From NCBI GenBank assembly GCA_020024465.1, contig JAHHTT010000012.1, forward strand, positions 1-48,159: a stretch of DNA of 48,159 bases. Direction: 5' to 3'. Made by a program: the position numbers and the translations under genes. Below, one piece after another: positions 1-8,152 of the stretch. Source of the stretch: Odoribacter sp. (GTDB taxonomy: Bacteria; Bacteroidota; Bacteroidia; Bacteroidales; Marinifilaceae). The notes under the pieces are model-generated. The model was not told the origin of the DNA. It was given only the letters and a program-made list of their open reading frames with translations, and searched no databases. Every line of letters begins with the position of its first letter. Position 1 is the stretch's first letter.

Positions 1-36
1 CGGCAAAACCATGAGATAGATTAATATAAAACGAAA

Positions 37-420
37 ATGATTTTTAATAACCGACTGGAAACAACAAGACTTAAGAACTTGATTGCATGGCAAAGCCATA
101 TCATCGGTTGTCTCAGTTTCCTGCTACTCAAAACGAGCGACATCTTCCGTAAGGCGGTACACAGTATCATCCGTTTCGCCCGTGATTATTACAAGCCACG
201 TTTTGATACGGAACAAGTGTCGGACATCAAGAGTGCCCTTAACCTGTTCGGGGATGACAGACAATCACATCAGGCAGCAGGGGATTTCCTGTATTTCACA
301 GCCAGGCAAAAGGGCGAGTTTGACAACCGGGAGCAAATCGAAGCCAGACGGGAAGTTGACAATGTGGTGGAAGGAAATTACGACCAACAGCAGAAAAGAG
401 GATTCTCGATGAGGAGGTAA
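37..420 (+). pseudogene. C-terminal remnant of a mobilisation/relaxase-like protein (tentative)
   Basis: The frame gives 127 residues but is closed by a TAA at 22-24 just upstream, and the ATG at 37 lacks a clear ribosome binding site. The product is rich in charged residues, with a helical stretch (RKAVHSIIRFARDYYKP) and a tail with EARREVDNVVEGNYD. From memory this resembles the C-terminal tail of Bacteroides mobilisation (MobV/Pre-type relaxase) proteins. No catalytic motif is present, so if the match is right only the tail survives. It sits next to the cassette at 479-6235, which would fit a decayed mobile element at its edge. The gene may begin before the window and be interrupted by the TAA. 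It could instead be an intact small protein of unknown function. Confidence 0.35.
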
Positions 421-428
421 TCAATAAA

Positions 429-475
429 ACCAATGGGATTGAATCCTAAAATTATTGCGAAACAGTCCCATTGGT
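429..475 (-). terminator. Stem-loop terminator after the DUF3883 gene
   Basis: A perfect 10-bp inverted repeat (429-438 with 466-475, ACCAATGGGA and its complement) lies just past the stop at 479. Read on the minus strand the distal arm is followed by TTTATT, as expected of an intrinsic terminator closing the minus-strand cassette. The loop is long (27 nt). Confidence 0.5.
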
Positions 476-478
476 GGA

Positions 479-1645
479 TTATATCTTTTTTAAATGTATT
501 TTGTAATGAACAGGTATAAGTGCAACTTTGTCCTTTTCTAAAAAAGGATTACCCCAATCCAATATAACAGGTTTGGCAGCATTAGGCTTAAAAACTATAT
601 AGATATGGTAACTATCTCCATATTTAGATGCAGTAGCAAATTCATTTGCAGTTAAATAGATATGAAAGTCTTTGGAAGATAGGTTCGTTGACTTCACTTC
701 TATATAGATTGGTGTTTCATCCTCCGCATAAGAGAGTATATCATAGCCAAGAGAGTCATTCTTCAATGACTGCTGTATTGGTTTCTTTTTTATTTTTAGT
801 CGTTGTAGCTTATCCATCTCATACCGCATTACTACATATTCCCCTCGTTCACCTAATTTTGCTCGACTTTCCTGTTGGGATAAATAATCCCCTTTCCCAT
901 GTCCTAAAACTTCTATTTGATCGTCAACCGAAACAAAATTCCCTGAAACGAATTCGGCAGTTTCAAAATATTCACCAATGTCTTCAGACTCTTTAGGAGA
1001 ACCAGGGTATTTATTATAAAGGAAATAGGAAAACGCATGAAGTGGCCATTTTGACATCGTAGAATTTGAATTTCTAAAATTTACCAGTATTTGACGCTTC
1101 TCTATAATATCTGTTTTAGACGTTACCTTATGATCAAGGTCAAGACGATGAATATAATAGTCTAAATGCGCTTCGCTGAAGATACTCAGATACTTTTCGG
1201 GAAAATAAGTGGCAAGGATTTTTCCCTTAAACATCGGTGAAAGAAAAGATTGGCGAATAGAATCTATATCGTCATTCTCACCAGCAATAATAAGTTTCAC
1301 TAAAGCTTTCCGAAGATGTTTGAATGATTCTTCAGGAGTTCCATAATTCCAATTATGAGTGATTACATAATCACTTTGCTCTTGGCTGTAATATATACCA
1401 AACTTACGAGCTGAACCTCCTTTTATAAGCCCATACGCTCCTAATGTATGCTCAAGAGCGTAACAAAAAATATTTGCTGATTTATTTTTACCCTCAACAT
1501 ATTCATCAATATCCATGTTACGAATATGGTTAATAGTAAAATGGCTTACAAAATCTTGGCGTTTCTTTTCCGTTTCTTTGAAAATTAATTTGTATAGTTT
1601 CAAATCAAATGATTTGATAGTGTCGTTGAGTTCACTTGTATTCAT
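479..1645 (-). CDS. DUF3883 domain protein with a PD-(D/E)XK nuclease-like C-terminus
   Basis: This is a 388-residue protein. Residues about 262-362 look like a DUF3883 domain, often attached to defence and restriction proteins and related to the Mrr-type restriction endonuclease fold. Visible nuclease-like residues are Glu267 in GERGEYVV, Asp302 in LGYDILS and Glu316-x-Lys318 in IYIEVKST, followed by LTANEF (331-336). The N-terminal half has no recognised catalytic motif; the segment around 140-170 (KILATYFPEKYLSIFS) recalls regions seen upstream of McrB-like proteins, which is only an impression. It is the last gene of the minus-strand cassette, 65 nt after the phosphoesterase gene, a longer gap than between the other members. 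It may be a nuclease or a DNA-binding subunit. The role is inferred from the fold and no target is known. Confidence 0.75.
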   Translation of the reverse strand: MNTSELNDTIKSFDLKLYKLIFKETEKKRQDFVSHFTINHIRNMDIDEYVEGKNKSANIFCYALEHTLGAYGLIKGGSARKFGIYYSQEQSDYVITHNWNYGTPEESFKHLRKALVKLIIAGENDDIDSIRQSFLSPMFKGKILATYFPEKYLSIFSEAHLDYYIHRLDLDHKVTSKTDIIEKRQILVNFRNSNSTMSKWPLHAFSYFLYNKYPGSPKESEDIGEYFETAEFVSGNFVSVDDQIEVLGHGKGDYLSQQESRAKLGERGEYVVMRYEMDKLQRLKIKKKPIQQSLKNDSLGYDILSYAEDETPIYIEVKSTNLSSKDFHIYLTANEFATASKYGDSYHIYIVFKPNAAKPVILDWGNPFLEKDKVALIPVHYKIHLKKI

Positions 1646-1710
1646 GAATAAAATTTGTTTTATGATAAAATCGAAATATTCTTAAAACTACAAAATACCA
1701 TTGTCAGTGT

Positions 1711-2304
1711 TCATATTGAAAGAGTATGGTAGGATTGTATAGATTGGTAAATTCCACTGATAATTGCCGAATTCACATATGTTATAGTTCCGAGTTTTAT
1801 TTGTCCATTGTTGGCATGTATGTGACCGAAAAGATGAAGACTGGGCTTTATTTCGGAGATTTTTACTAATAATTCTTCAGAACCATAGTGTATGTTGTCA
1901 TCAAAATCAAGGATGCCATAAGGTGGATTGTGTGTAATTAGCACATCTATGTCTTTTGGAATTTTTGCGATGTTACGACTTTGACTGTCTGTTACGCAAT
2001 CCTCCAGAAACATAGACACACCATAAAATTTCACATCAGCAATCTCCACACTGGAGTTGCATAGATAATGTACATTTTCATCAAGACCATCAATGTTGGC
2101 TCCATAAAGACAATCGTCATGGTTGCCACATATGAAGATTTTGTGAAGATATGGGAGGTCACAAAACCATTCAAGAAAATCAAAAGCCTCGGCTTCCGAA
2201 CCTGTCAAGGTAAAATCTCCGGAATGAACCAGAACATCAGCTTCGGGCAATTTTGTCATTTCCGCATGATGTCCATGTGTATCGGATATATGGAGTATTT
2301 TCAT
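1711..2304 (-). CDS. Calcineurin-like metallophosphoesterase
   Basis: This 197-residue protein carries all the metal-binding motifs of the calcineurin-like phosphoesterase fold in order: ISDTHGH (6-12), HSGDFT (27-32), CGNHDD (59-64), ITHNPPYG (123-130) and LFGHIHANNG (158-167). The family splits phosphodiesters or phosphomonoesters in nucleic acids, nucleotides or proteins using two metal ions; the compact size and motifs suit the small cytosolic branch. There is no signal peptide. The ATG at 2304 lies 12 nt after the stop of the beta-CASP gene, so the two are almost certainly co-transcribed. Since the neighbours are nuclease-like, a nucleic acid or nucleotide substrate is a reasonable guess but is not shown by the sequence. 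Confidence 0.9.
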   Translation of the reverse strand: MKILHISDTHGHHAEMTKLPEADVLVHSGDFTLTGSEAEAFDFLEWFCDLPYLHKIFICGNHDDCLYGANIDGLDENVHYLCNSSVEIADVKFYGVSMFLEDCVTDSQSRNIAKIPKDIDVLITHNPPYGILDFDDNIHYGSEELLVKISEIKPSLHLFGHIHANNGQIKLGTITYVNSAIISGIYQSIQSYHTLSI

Positions 2305-2316
2305 CTAAGAGAACTT

Positions 2317-3567
2317 TTATAATGTTATAGAATTACCATCTTGTATAAGGATCACCGTCCATCGGCTACAGAACTGTTTGGCAAATATCTCTGGTGCATC
2401 GGTATGCATAGGGATTATTGCTTTTGGAGAAAGTCGTGCAAAGAGACTCTGAAGACTTTCCATATCACAGTGCCCACTGGTATGTCGATAAAGATATCCC
2501 TTCCCAAGGGACATCGCAAGATGCTCGTTATAAGATGGCGATGACGGGTTGTTTACATATCCATTCCACATAGATAGATAGCATTGTTTAGGTTCGCCTG
2601 GCAATTTATTTATAAGGTAATTCAGTCGAGGATTACTTCTGGCTATCAATACATATCCTTTTTCTCTAAGAAAATCAATGAACTTATCACAGACAAGATG
2701 TTGGCTTGTATTATTTTCATCGTACATTAAAACCATCGGTTCATATTTTCCATAATTATAGAGTTTGGCCTCTGACCAAATGTGATCATTGTTGACAACT
2801 GTATCCATAATACGCTTTTGATAAGAGTCCACTATAAAAGGAATCCTAACCCGTAATGCCGCATGATACAGTGAAAACAAGCGATCAATATTAGTTGAGG
2901 ACATATATACGATGTTGAATTTATGCTGCCTAAAATCCTTCTCGAATTGTTGTTGCAACTTACGCTCGGTTTGCAAGGTAGCCTTTGAACGCTTGACATT
3001 GGTTCCCTCGCAAACCACATAATCAACCTTTCCTATCAATTTATCAATCACCTCAAGCAATTTTTTGCCACGGAATCCGTGTGTGCGAAAATCGCCAGTA
3101 TGAAATACCTTTATATCGTTAGTCTCAATCTTGAAAGCATAGGAGTCAAAGGCCGAATGGTCTATGTCTATTGGCATTATCCTGAACGAACCGAAGTCGA
3201 ATGGTTTTCCTGCTTCAAAAGGAATTGCCTTTTCAAGACGCTTAAGTAAAATCGAATGTTTACTATCAATGTATTTCAATTGATTGGTGGCTATTTTTTG
3301 AATCTCAAGACCCAATTCCCCCATAAAGATAGGCACATCACTGGGAATCTGATGAATATTACCTATATGGTCACCATGATAATGAGTAATAAGCATGGCA
3401 CTTCTCGAAATATCCCCTGTTGTTAGTCCATCAATATTAAGTGGCTCGGATATGGGCGTGCCTGGTAACTGTTCGCCGAAATCGACAAACAGTCGCCAAC
3501 CTTTATGTTCATATTCTGTTACTGAGCCTCCAATCTGGTTTGCCCCGCGATGAATCGTTATTTTCAT
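2317..3567 (-). CDS. Metallo-beta-lactamase / beta-CASP fold hydrolase (RNase J/CPSF-like)
   Basis: This is a 416-residue protein with the metallo-beta-lactamase signature THYHGDHIG near residue 62, the downstream ligands in DIDHSAFDSYAF and HTGDFRTHG, and a C-terminal part with HTSGHCDMESL and IPMHTDAPEIF. The SGH and late histidine resemble motifs of beta-CASP nucleases such as RNase J and CPSF-73, which cut RNA or DNA. At 416 residues it is shorter than housekeeping RNase J (about 550) and lacks its C-terminal domain. The start overlaps the stop of the upstream PD-(D/E)XK gene in an ATGA, implying translational coupling and a matched stoichiometry. Nuclease activity is inferred; an oligonucleotide or small-molecule hydrolase cannot be excluded. 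Confidence 0.85.
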   Translation of the reverse strand: MKITIHRGANQIGGSVTEYEHKGWRLFVDFGEQLPGTPISEPLNIDGLTTGDISRSAMLITHYHGDHIGNIHQIPSDVPIFMGELGLEIQKIATNQLKYIDSKHSILLKRLEKAIPFEAGKPFDFGSFRIMPIDIDHSAFDSYAFKIETNDIKVFHTGDFRTHGFRGKKLLEVIDKLIGKVDYVVCEGTNVKRSKATLQTERKLQQQFEKDFRQHKFNIVYMSSTNIDRLFSLYHAALRVRIPFIVDSYQKRIMDTVVNNDHIWSEAKLYNYGKYEPMVLMYDENNTSQHLVCDKFIDFLREKGYVLIARSNPRLNYLINKLPGEPKQCYLSMWNGYVNNPSSPSYNEHLAMSLGKGYLYRHTSGHCDMESLQSLFARLSPKAIIPMHTDAPEIFAKQFCSRWTVILIQDGNSITL

Positions 3568-4547
3568 AGTACATAGTCGTATAATGTCTCTTGCAATATA
3601 TCATCAATATTAAAGTTCGTTGGGTTCTGCACTTTCTTAAATAGAAACCTGATAGAAAAAGGAGGGTTATTTTCAACGTCGATTTCCACTTCTTTCATGG
3701 CGTTTTTCTTAGATACACATGCCGAGGTTTTCCCACCCCAATTCTCACGCAAGTCATTGAAAAGATATCTCCCCATTGTCTCTTTGGGATTTTGTTTGCT
3801 ATTATTATCCCATAGCGTTATTACATAAAATTCTATCTTCTCCGAAAAATCAAAAGGCTGTTCCAAGAGCCTTTCAGGAATATTTACACCAATCTGATGT
3901 AAGTTATGAAGTTGGCATACTATTTCCCGACGGAGATTCTCCAAACATTCCGGATTTTGGGAAAATGTCTTGAAATCCATAATATGCTTCACTATGCCTG
4001 ACGTCCCAGCTATTGCAGACGAGTTATACTTTAGTTCTATTATCGCAACTCGGTGGGGAGTTCCCTTTGAAACAGCAATAATATCAAACCTACCATTAAA
4101 TTTCTGGTGTATAAGTTTCTGGACAATAAACGATTGTCGGTATTCTATATCTACACAGAACCATTCGGAATCAAAATTGGAATTGTTCTTGGATACAAGA
4201 GTGTGCTGTGCTTTCTTCTCTGAGGTACCTCGACTTAAACTGTTTGCTTTTATGTCTTTGATTTTCGTACATATTTCCTCAATCTTATATTGATGTTCTT
4301 CCCCAGTATGCTTTCCTGACATATAGAAATCGTTTACATTGCACAACAATTCTCCCTTTCTGTTCAAGTGTACCATTGCAACCTTGTCTGCAAGGTGATA
4401 AATGCTGATGGCGTTGTTGCGAATACATGCCAACAAATCCTTATCCTTTTTTACAAGAGTACACAAAGTCGATTCTTTGAACTGTTCTGCTAGTGTTTCG
4501 CTTATGCCACGCAAATACGGTTCCTTACTTTCTTTTGCTATTTTCAT
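3564..4547 (-). CDS. Protein of unknown function with a PD-(D/E)XK nuclease-like core
   Basis: I do not recognise the family. The 327-residue product has a nuclease-like pattern in the middle: Glu136 in VDIEYRQSF, Asp155 in GRFDIIAVS and Glu171-x-Lys173 in VAIIELKYN, with the strand-turn-strand spacing usual for PD-(D/E)XK enzymes. The first 100 residues look helical and charged with no recognised motif, and residues 205-327 have no clear domain. There is no signal peptide. It starts 6 nt after the AbiEii-like gene and its stop overlaps the start of the beta-CASP gene (ATGA), so it is the physical link between the toxin-antitoxin pair and the nuclease pair. The pairing with a beta-CASP protein suggests a two-enzyme complex, which is inference. 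Confidence 0.7.
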   Translation of the reverse strand: MKIAKESKEPYLRGISETLAEQFKESTLCTLVKKDKDLLACIRNNAISIYHLADKVAMVHLNRKGELLCNVNDFYMSGKHTGEEHQYKIEEICTKIKDIKANSLSRGTSEKKAQHTLVSKNNSNFDSEWFCVDIEYRQSFIVQKLIHQKFNGRFDIIAVSKGTPHRVAIIELKYNSSAIAGTSGIVKHIMDFKTFSQNPECLENLRREIVCQLHNLHQIGVNIPERLLEQPFDFSEKIEFYVITLWDNNSKQNPKETMGRYLFNDLRENWGGKTSACVSKKNAMKEVEIDVENNPPFSIRFLFKKVQNPTNFNIDDILQETLYDYVL

Positions 4548-4553
4548 ACTTCT

Positions 4554-5573
4554 CTAACAGTGTTTTACCTTGTCATTCAAAATCTTAAGACTATTCACTA
4601 GATTTTCAAAAGAAACAGATTCTCCGTATATCATATGCAAACGCATATTCTCATAATCAGCTTTCCATTGATTAATAATAGAAGCCGGAGGAACAATGTT
4701 CAGCGCATTCGGATAAAGAGTATCGTAGTCAAATCCACGCAAGCCGATGAATGTACGACGATGTTCCACCACTTGACGGTAAAGTTGTTTATCATGGATG
4801 GCTCTTTCTGCAATAGGCGTTTTTAATATCTGACCAATATCGTACATATGCCGTGACATGCGTTCCACTCGAATCAAATCTTTTGGTTTGGCAAATTCTT
4901 CATGCAATAAGAATATCTTTTCAAGGAATGTGCGTTCGGGAAGAACAGCCCGAACATTAAACTTTGGTTCGACAAAAGGTGCCTTGGGATAAACTTGGTC
5001 AATCATTGAGTCAAGAGGCACTTCATTTACAAGCTCACTCATAGACCTTCCATTCACTTCCACTTTTACTTTTGGTAAGACATAGAGTCCGTTTTCTCCA
5101 TCAATCGAAAATGTCAGAACAGAATCGTAGCTGATATTTATAGTTTCTGGATCAGTAGTAGAAATAGGGGTAATATCCACATTCACCTGAAATTTGTCTT
5201 TTGGTATACCATTTTTATGCAACTGCTCGGCAATGTCGTATTGCATGGTCTCTCTTACGAAAGAACACATCGCACGTCGCACTTTATCGCTGATTTGTGT
5301 TTTCGACAAAGATCCACTGAAATCTAGATATTCTCTATCTATGGCAATGTCTATATCTTCCGAAAACCAGTTAATCAGATGCCAGCACTTACTCAACGAT
5401 ATTCCTCCTTTGAAAGACAGATGTCTGGTGTACGGAAGGCAGAACATGGCTCAAAGGACTGATGTTACCCACCAGTCCTTTTCTATTACCTCACGCTGCC
5501 GTATGTTCAGTTCCGTAGAAACACGGTCAAGCACATCCGTACGGTCTTCTTTTGACAAATCAATAAATTTCAT
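4554..5573 (-). pseudogene. AbiEii/AbiGii-type nucleotidyltransferase toxin, interrupted by an in-frame TGA
   Basis: Reading from the ATG at 5573 gives MKFIDLSKEDRTD and then EKDWWVTSVL, a TGA at 5453-5451, and continues AMFCLPYTRHLSFKGG in the same frame to a TAG at 4554. The total is 339 codons. The intact part carries the polymerase-beta-type nucleotidyltransferase signature FKGGISLSK and WFSEDIDIAI. The N-terminal EKDWWV motif is usual for AbiEii-family toxins, so the true start is 5573, overlapping the antitoxin stop as ATGA. The TGA replaces a position where arginine (CGA) would be natural: a single C-to-T change. Re-initiation at the ATG at 5447, directly after the TGA (TGAGCCATG), could still make a 297-residue protein without the first 42 residues. 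AbiEii toxins modify cell components such as tRNA by nucleotide transfer. Confidence 0.85.
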
Positions 5574-6235
5574 CGTTGCAATATCATTTTTACCCATGTC
5601 GGAGCTAGTACAATATCATGATTGAAGTCTTGTTCCGAAACATGTTCTGTTATCATATTCTTTATTTTTATTTTTTGCTCTTCTGTTATCAACTTCTCGC
5701 CAATTTCTCGCATGGCAAGCACGATCAGTTGCATCAGCTTTGATTGGTAAGCGAAATTACCCAAATCGTTACTATGGCGGAATATGATGCTTTTCCCATC
5801 ACCAAATTTAATCTGCCGTGCAGAACCGTCCGTTATATAGATGATATTTGCTGGAACTTGCGTAGATAGCCCAAGTTTATTGAGTGCGTAAGATCCGGTC
5901 GGTATAATACGGGCATTATCCCTCTGAGCTATCTTCTGAGCAATGGCATCCAATGAAGGTTCTCGTAACGTCCCATCCCACTTATCGTACATCGGCTCAT
6001 AATAAATACCTTTGGCAAAACGGTACAACTTTCCATTACGACACAAACGAGTTAATCCCGAACGAACTGCATCGGGAGTACCATGCGTCACGAAATCATC
6101 AGGAATGAAAATTGTTCCATCCTTTGCTTGTTCCCCCATATCATACATAGCCTTGTAAGAACTGTTTGCACCCATAGTTTGAATTTTGCCATAAAAATAC
6201 TCATCTTTTGTGGCAATACTCCACTCTTGTAGCAT
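5570..6235 (-). CDS. AbiEi-like antitoxin (DUF6088 type) with N-terminal winged helix
   Basis: This 221-residue protein looks like the antitoxin partner of AbiEii-type toxins (type IV, AbiE-like, or DUF6088 families). Residues about 40-85 (IFIPDDFVTHG, VRSGLTRLCRNGKLYRFAKGIYY) form a winged-helix that in such proteins binds the promoter and represses the operon. The remainder, including IPTGSYALNKLGL and a stretch around FRHSND, is typical of the antitoxin domain. The stop overlaps the toxin start (ATGA at 5570-5573). The ATG at 6235 is used here; a second ATG at 6172 (MGANSSYK) would shorten it by 21 residues and cannot be excluded. As first gene of the cassette it probably autoregulates the whole operon, by analogy with AbiE. 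Confidence 0.85.
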   Translation of the reverse strand: MLQEWSIATKDEYFYGKIQTMGANSSYKAMYDMGEQAKDGTIFIPDDFVTHGTPDAVRSGLTRLCRNGKLYRFAKGIYYEPMYDKWDGTLREPSLDAIAQKIAQRDNARIIPTGSYALNKLGLSTQVPANIIYITDGSARQIKFGDGKSIIFRHSNDLGNFAYQSKLMQLIVLAMREIGEKLITEEQKIKIKNMITEHVSEQDFNHDIVLAPTWVKMILQR

Positions 6236-7020
6236 TTATTTTCTATATACTTATGATTTTCTTGATAATGTCATTGTAAGCGAAGTATCAGCGGATACAA
6301 ATGATAAACCGTTCTATATCAAAAGACGTTCCTGAAACAACCACACATGTACGATCATTGTATGGACTATTCAAAACTATTAATGAATATTCTGTAAGAT
6401 TACTTTGGATATTCGCACTAAAATTCTGAATTTATTGTACATTTGTACTGGCTTAGACAATGAGCCAAAATAGAAGTGGAATATCGGAAACTAACTGCAC
6501 CGAAAAAGAAGAAACCGCTCGTATTGATACCTTGAATAAGTTAAAAACCAATAAAAGCGTTAAATCTTCACCCTTTAGAACGTGCCTTTAAAGGTTACGA
6601 CCATATTTATGACTTATTGCTTACAAATTATTGAGTAATAACTGGTTGTAAATACTCGAAACAATAAGGTCCAGTCATAATTGATGGCAAAAATTACAAT
6701 ATTAGATATAATAAAGTAGCCAACCGCTATTACCCTGCACAATGGAATCAAAGCTCCTCAAGAAAGGAAAAATATTTCAAGCAAATCCCTTACCACATAT
6801 CTATATACATGAAATTCAAATATTAGTGTATCATATCATTTAAACAAAACATAGCCAAGGGTTTTATGCGTATCCCCAACCAAGCTCATTAGGCAATGCC
6901 TAAATAGGAATTTATAAAAATTTAGGGCACACCACAATTCATGACACACCCTAAATCTTTTAAATCAATTATTAAAAATCAAAACATAAATACTGCCAAG
7001 TATCTAATGCACATAAAAAT
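6236..7020. other. Gene-poor scar between the cassette and the uptake locus
   Basis: No convincing gene is present. A TAnnTTTG-type -7 element (TACATTTG, 6438-6445, plus) lies just before a 43-codon frame at 6460-6591. Shifting frame near 6560 gives LHPLERAFKGYDHIYDLLL up to a TGA near 6634, which looks like a frameshifted remnant of an unrecognised protein. Another 42-codon frame runs from 6301 to 6429. The right end holds the terminator of the TlpA gene. The stretch may be the decayed edge of a mobile element. Confidence 0.4.
6915..6956 (-). terminator. Intrinsic terminator after the TlpA-like gene
   Basis: The arms ATTTAGGG (6920-6927) and CCCTAAAT (6949-6956) pair around a 21-nt loop, and on the minus strand the distal arm runs into TTTTTATAAA. 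It lies 65 nt past the stop at 7021 and closes the SusC/SusD operon. Confidence 0.6.
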
Positions 7021-8127
7021 TTATTTCAAGCGTTTTGTCAAAAATTCATCCAAAATATCTCCAGTTAAACCATCTCCAATTACATGATTGTTTTCATCCA
7101 AAATCAGAACACGCGGAATTGCTGTGATATTATAAGCTTTGGCAACTTCACTTGCAGTACTCTTATAGTCACATGCCTGTATCCATGTCAACCCATCTGC
7201 TTCAACAGCTTTTCTCCAATCTCCTTCACGTGAATCCATCGAAATACCTATAATAACCAATCCTTTGTCTTTAAATTTATCGTAGACTTTCACCATATGC
7301 GGATTTTCTTTTCTACAAGGTCCACACCAAGATGCCCAAAAATCAAGAATCTTTATCGGGGCTTTTACATCATATAAAGTAACAGTACCACCATCTATGG
7401 TCGGCAATATAAAATTAGGAGCTTGCCGTCCAACCTTTACAACCCCCAGTTTATCATATCGAGCTTGAATCAAACGACCTTCCGGTGTATTTTTCATTGC
7501 ATCACTTAACATCTCAAATTTCACTTTCAAACGATCGAAATTAAGATGATTATAACGATAATATACGATGGCCAAACCTAAAATATTATCATTATTAGCT
7601 TCTATAAACTTGTTCTCTTCCTTATCATAAGCAACAACCATACGGTCTAACATTGCTCTTTCGTGCATTTGGCCAAAAATATCACGTTTTTTTTCTGCCT
7701 CAAAGTAACAAACAAGAATAGAATCTCTATCACTAAAAACCTCTACTTCGACATCATCCAATGCATTCTTACCGGCTTGTAAACGCCCTCCTTGAATATC
7801 ATAATTGCGAACATCTGCTAAATCATGCTCTTTTATATTAAGAGTAAAGAGAGTATCTTCAAGCAACAAAGGAATCCTTCCATTAATACCTTTGATTGTA
7901 AGAAAAGCTAATTTTGGCTCGTTAATAGTACCTTCCATCTCAAAATTACCATTCACAAGACGCTCCTTATGTATAGTATCCACCTTACCCTTTTCATTGA
8001 CCACTGTTACAAACACATCTGTTTCACATTTGTCTACATGCCCTTTTATAACATATTTCCTGACTTCTGGAGAACAACTGCCCAACACAAAGCATCCCAA
8101 CAATACGACTAATAATAATTTTTTCAT
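7021..8127 (-). CDS. TlpA-family thiol-disulfide oxidoreductase lipoprotein with DUF4369
   Basis: Starting at the ATG at 8127 gives a 368-residue lipoprotein with the signal MKKLLLVVLLGCFVLGSCS (lipobox LGSC). An upstream start at 8193 is open but would run into the previous gene and hide the signal peptide. The N-terminal part (about 25-120) resembles DUF4369, and the C-terminal part (about 230-368) is a thioredoxin fold with the active-site motif WASWCGPCRKE. It acts at the outer or inner membrane, exposed to the periplasm, reducing or isomerising disulfides. It ends the operon, 25 nt after the PKD-like lipoprotein gene. Such TlpA proteins are often the last gene of Bacteroidales sigma/FecR-SusCD loci; the substrate is unknown. 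Confidence 0.9.
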   Translation of the reverse strand: MKKLLLVVLLGCFVLGSCSPEVRKYVIKGHVDKCETDVFVTVVNEKGKVDTIHKERLVNGNFEMEGTINEPKLAFLTIKGINGRIPLLLEDTLFTLNIKEHDLADVRNYDIQGGRLQAGKNALDDVEVEVFSDRDSILVCYFEAEKKRDIFGQMHERAMLDRMVVAYDKEENKFIEANNDNILGLAIVYYRYNHLNFDRLKVKFEMLSDAMKNTPEGRLIQARYDKLGVVKVGRQAPNFILPTIDGGTVTLYDVKAPIKILDFWASWCGPCRKENPHMVKVYDKFKDKGLVIIGISMDSREGDWRKAVEADGLTWIQACDYKSTASEVAKAYNITAIPRVLILDENNHVIGDGLTGDILDEFLTKRLK

Positions 8128-8152
8128 AATTCTAAATTTTAATTCTATAATA

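Noticed and set aside
83..412. 109-codon plus-strand frame at the left edge
   Set aside because: It overlaps the 37-420 frame in another phase, has low-complexity serine/arginine content and no recognisable family.
5451..5453. TGA as a selenocysteine codon in the AbiEii toxin
   Set aside because: No selenocysteine insertion structure was recognised after it and the family has arginine-like residues at this position; a nonsense mutation or re-initiation is simpler.
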